Source: an uncultured Bacteroides sp. (GTDB taxonomy: Bacteria > Bacteroidota > Bacteroidia > Bacteroidales > UBA932). From it: 55,003 nt of DNA. The notes below the pieces were generated by a model. That model had not been told where the DNA came from and ran no database searches. It saw only the letters and a list, made by a program, of their open reading frames with translations. Where the stretch lies: NCBI GenBank assembly GCA_900546925.1, contig UREV01000017.1, forward strand, positions 1 through 55,003, read 5' to 3'. Positions 52,618 to 55,003 of the stretch are shown here, piece by piece (position 1 is the first letter of the stretch; every line of letters begins with the position of its first letter). Both the position numbers and the translations under genes were made by a program.

Positions 52618-53529
52618 ATGTATAACAAAATCGAAGAATATATTAAAGGTTACAGGACATACCTCCAGATAGAGCGGGGTATGTCTTGTAATACTTATAA
52701 GGCATACTGTTCTGACATAAGCGAATTCCTTTCTTGTAACAAAGGCATTGACCTGAACCAAATCATCCGCGAAGACATTACGCGGTATTTGGAGGCGCGT
52801 TCTTCCGGGGCGACGGATGGGGTGGAAACTGCGGCGGTCTCGAAGCGGTCTCAGGCCCGCATTCTCAGCTCTTTGCGGTCATTTTTCGGTTGGCTTGTCA
52901 TGGAAGGTGAAATTAGCGTAAACCCTTGTGACGGAATCGATTCGCCGAAGCTTGGGCGATATCTGCCGGCAGTTTTGTCCATCGAAGAAGTGGATGCCAT
53001 CATGGATTCTGTGGATCTTTCGACTTGGTCCGGGCTGAGGGACAGGGCTATTCTCGAGGTCTTGTACGGCTGCGGACTGCGTGTTTCGGAAGCGTCGGGA
53101 CTTAAGATTTCAGATGTGTATCTGGAAGAGGGATTTGTGCGCATTGTCGGCAAGGGGAACAAGGAGAGGGGAGTGCCGCTCGGAGACCCTGCCGCGGATG
53201 CCATAAGGAATTATCTGTCAGTGCGTCCCGAACCTTCGGCACCTCAGTATGATGACATAATGTTCCTTAACAAATCAGGCGGACAGCTGAGCCGTATTTC
53301 GATTTTCAACATGGTCAAGAAGCAAGCTCTGGCGGCGGGGATTGCCAAGGAAATTTCCCCGCATACGTTCAGGCATTCTTTCGCTACGCATCTGGTGGAG
53401 GGTGGTGCAGACCTCAGGGCTGTGCAGGAGATGCTCGGGCATGAAAATATCCTCACCACGGAGATTTACACACATATCGACAGCTCCACTTGGCAGAAAG
53501 AAATTCTGTCGCATCATCCCAGGTCTTAG
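52618..53529 (+). CDS. xerD: Tyrosine recombinase XerC/XerD-type
   Basis: The 303-residue protein has a SAM-like N-terminal core-binding domain (about 1-100) and a catalytic domain with all family residues: Arg in LYGCGLRVSEASGL near 147-160, HTFRHSFATHLVEGGADLRAVQEMLGH near 247-273 (His, Arg, His) and the Tyr in TTEIYTHI near 278-285. XerCD resolves chromosome dimers at dif with FtsK, which is encoded at 13807. XerD of Bacteroidota is usually about this length. No dif site was recognised here. No integron or mobile features flank it, so a housekeeping role is favoured. Confidence 0.88.
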   Translation: MYNKIEEYIKGYRTYLQIERGMSCNTYKAYCSDISEFLSCNKGIDLNQIIREDITRYLEARSSGATDGVETAAVSKRSQARILSSLRSFFGWLVMEGEISVNPCDGIDSPKLGRYLPAVLSIEEVDAIMDSVDLSTWSGLRDRAILEVLYGCGLRVSEASGLKISDVYLEEGFVRIVGKGNKERGVPLGDPAADAIRNYLSVRPEPSAPQYDDIMFLNKSGGQLSRISIFNMVKKQALAAGIAKEISPHTFRHSFATHLVEGGADLRAVQEMLGHENILTTEIYTHIDSSTWQKEILSHHPRS

Positions 53530-53575
53530 TAAAGTCTGGAAGAGGTTATTCTTTGAAAGTTACTATATTTGCGGA

Positions 53576-54862
53576 ATGAAGTCGAGGAATACAATAATGA
53601 CGTTTTTAGCATGGTCGGCGTTGATTGTGCTTGCGTCTTGCGAAAAGATAAACGAACATGAACCTGATTATGCAGATCATGTGCGTCATGCAGTCCTTTT
53701 ATACTCAGCGGGTTACAATAGCTTGAGTTATGATATGGATGCGGATATCCAGGAAATGACCGAGGGCTATCTGCCGTCGAAAGGTTCCACGGATGGTGCC
53801 GTCCTGGTGTATTCCAAGAAAACTGTTTCGTCGGAGAATTACAAGACTCCGACGGATTCCTATCTTATCCGACTGTACAGGAATAAGAAAGGCGCTGCCG
53901 TTATGGATACGGTCCACACATGGTCATCCGACTACGTGGCCGCCTCTTCCCGTACCGTAAATGAGGTCCTTTCTTATGTGAAAACTAATTATCCTGCTGA
54001 CAGCTACGGACTTATATTTTCTTCGCATGCGACCGGATGGTTGCCTGCAGGATATTATTCGTCGGGAAAAATCACCGATTTCGCTATTCCGTTCGGGACC
54101 GGACACGCTGACGGCCTGAAACCTGTTCCTTTCGTCGAGATGCCGCTGGAGGCCGGCGAGCCGCGCGTGAAAAGCATCGGTGCCGACAATATAAATTCGT
54201 CCAGTACTTATGAGATGGAGGTCAATGCCTTCGCGTCGTCGATTCCTATGTATCTGGACTACATCATCATGGACTGTTGCCTCATGGGCGGAGTCGAGGT
54301 GGCCTATGAACTTAAAGGTGTCTGCGGTAAATTGATATTCTCTCAGACAGAGGTTCTTGCGGACGGCTTGTGTAACTATACTAATGTAATCGGTCGTCTC
54401 CTGAATTCTTCTGAGCCGGATCTGAAAGGTTTGTGTGAAGATGCGTATACGCATTATGACTCTCAGTCAGGAGGTTACAGGTCTTTGACCATATCCATGA
54501 TAGATTGCGCGAAACTTGGTCCGTTGGCGGAGGCTTGCGCGAAGTTGTTCTCGGATTATCGTGGTAAGATGGCGTTAGTGAACCCGAGTTCTGTTCAGCA
54601 TTATTTCAGGTATAACAAGCACTGGTTCTATGACTTGGAAGATATTCTGGTACAGAGCGGCGCGTCGGATGAAGACCTGAAACCGCTCAAATCGGCCATG
54701 TCCCAATGCGTGTTGTATAACGAGGCGACTCCGTCGTTCCTGAGCATCCCGATAAAGACCCACTGCGGTCTCAGCATGTATCTCCCGGCCGACGGCGACC
54801 CTGAACTTGATACCTTCTACCGTACCCTTTCCTGGAACACCGCCACCCAGTTAGTTCTCTGA
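53576..54862 (+). CDS. C11 (clostripain-related) cysteine peptidase lipoprotein
   Basis: The ATG at 53576 gives 428 residues with a lipoprotein signal (LIVLASCEK, Cys near 19). C11 features are AVLLYSAGYNSLSYDMDADIQEM near 38-60, the catalytic His in GLIFSSHATGW near 145-155 and the catalytic Cys in YIIMDCCLMGGVEVAYEL near 222-239. Clostripain-type peptidases cleave after Arg/Lys and act outside the cytoplasm. A longer frame to 53342 is the shadow of xerD and is rejected. The last 140 bases of the window hold no gene that I recognise. Confidence 0.85.
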   Translation: MKSRNTIMTFLAWSALIVLASCEKINEHEPDYADHVRHAVLLYSAGYNSLSYDMDADIQEMTEGYLPSKGSTDGAVLVYSKKTVSSENYKTPTDSYLIRLYRNKKGAAVMDTVHTWSSDYVAASSRTVNEVLSYVKTNYPADSYGLIFSSHATGWLPAGYYSSGKITDFAIPFGTGHADGLKPVPFVEMPLEAGEPRVKSIGADNINSSSTYEMEVNAFASSIPMYLDYIIMDCCLMGGVEVAYELKGVCGKLIFSQTEVLADGLCNYTNVIGRLLNSSEPDLKGLCEDAYTHYDSQSGGYRSLTISMIDCAKLGPLAEACAKLFSDYRGKMALVNPSSVQHYFRYNKHWFYDLEDILVQSGASDEDLKPLKSAMSQCVLYNEATPSFLSIPIKTHCGLSMYLPADGDPELDTFYRTLSWNTATQLVL

Positions 54863-55003
54863 TTCCGCATAACACCCTGTCCTCCAATTCCTTATAGCAC
54901 TCTGTTACGTAGCCGGCGGTCGGAGGTCCCGGCGTCGACCTTCGCTGTCGCTCATCCCTCCGGCTGTCGCCGGCACCTCCCATTTACGAGGTCATGGGTG
55001 ACC

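Larger units (their letters stand above)
653..54227. repeat. Over-represented 7-mer CATTGAC, 59 dispersed copies
   Basis: Reading by eye on both strands I count 59 exact copies. Plus-strand copies start at 1006, 3006, 3869, 8986, 9205, 10531, 11035, 17455, 21485, 21534, 26308, 27461, 29501, 29717, 30950, 30974, 33565, 33686, 35188, 35974, 36212, 36686, 37542, 39480, 39744, 40960, 42343, 44689, 46846, 47398 and 52746. GTCAATG (minus) copies start at 653, 1663, 4120, 4468, 6081, 7727, 10655, 12763, 16296, 18012, 21697, 27339, 29232, 34816, 35910, 37384, 39542, 41835, 42987, 43662, 43824, 44518, 45891, 46572, 46655, 46925, 51883 and 54221. About 7 are expected from base composition. 45 of the 59 fit DCATTGACM. 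Few copies may have been missed. Confidence 0.85.

Noticed and set aside
52618..53529. XerD-type gene as an integrase of a mobile element
   Set aside because: Length and motifs fit housekeeping XerC/D, and there are no attachment-site repeats, tRNA or mobile genes nearby.
53342..53575. N-terminal extension of the C11 peptidase gene to 53342
   Set aside because: It overlaps xerD in another frame and would place the lipoprotein signal peptide inside the protein.
653..54227. CATTGAC as a Chi or KOPS site
   Set aside because: The 31:28 strand split lacks the bias expected for Chi or FtsK-orienting sites, though this cannot be excluded from one 55-kb window without knowing the replichore.
54863..55003. 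Possible coding remnant at the right edge
   Set aside because: An open minus-strand frame exists but it has an arginine/glycine-rich composition typical of non-coding GC-rich sequence and no domain was recognised.

Overview
The window is chromosomal DNA from a Bacteroidota member, most likely order Bacteroidales. The signs are a complete SusC/SusD locus with FecR anti-sigma and ECF sigma genes, lipoproteins of DUF/BACON/FISUMP type, DUF4290 next to ftsK, DUF3822 next to rsmD, and repeated -7 boxes of the Bacteroidota form TAnnTTTG. Acetate kinase, a Ptb-type acyltransferase, a CoA-transferase and a reverse rubrerythrin fit an anaerobic fermenter. I cannot name a genus. No rRNA, tRNA, CRISPR array or intact mobile element was recognised.

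Layout. 1-6.7 kb: an AAA-ATPase-like gene cut by the left edge, ettA, a phosphomannose-isomerase-like cupin protein, an S4 protein, a remnant of a second AAA-ATPase-like gene, trpS, and a rubrerythrin behind a PerR/Fur-like palindrome. 6.9-16.9 kb: an AddB/AddA-type helicase-nuclease pair, then DUF4290, ftsK and a LolA-like gene. 16.9-24.8 kb: apbE, a FISUMP lipoprotein, lemA plus a TPM-domain gene, a short ComEC, ackA plus a Ptb-type acyltransferase, and rsmD. 24.8-32.3 kb: DUF3822 and a membrane-anchored protein, an NrnA-like DHH phosphoesterase, two FKBP-type lipoproteins, a MATE transporter, a cytidylate-kinase-like protein and a serine hydrolase. 32.3-33.4 kb: about 1 kb without an intact large gene, holding a decayed IS1380-type transposase, a small ORF and two hairpins. 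33.4-35.7 kb: mazG and a CoA-transferase.

35.7-48.6 kb is nine minus-strand genes in a row, in transcription order: BACON lipoprotein, FecR anti-sigma, SusC with an STN signalling domain, SusD, FN3/beta-propeller lipoprotein, DUF6528-like lipoprotein, ECF sigma factor, glycerophosphodiester phosphodiesterase, and a GlpT-type transporter. It contains no glycoside hydrolase. I infer an envelope uptake system for glycerophosphodiesters or a related phosphate ester: SusCD crosses the outer membrane, the lipoprotein phosphodiesterase releases glycerol-3-phosphate, and GlpT imports it. 48.7-54.9 kb: DUF2147, a secreted ComEC-type metallo-beta-lactamase-fold protein, a DPP III-like M49 peptidase, a XerD-type recombinase and a C11 (clostripain-like) lipoprotein. 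The last 140 bases show nothing I can call.

The most unusual signal is not a gene. The 7-mer CATTGAC occurs 59 times on the two strands by my reading, where about 7 are expected, with almost no strand bias (31:28), roughly one per 930 bp, and with biased flanks (45 of 59 fit DCATTGACM). That pattern resembles a DNA uptake sequence, which to my knowledge has not been described in Bacteroidales.
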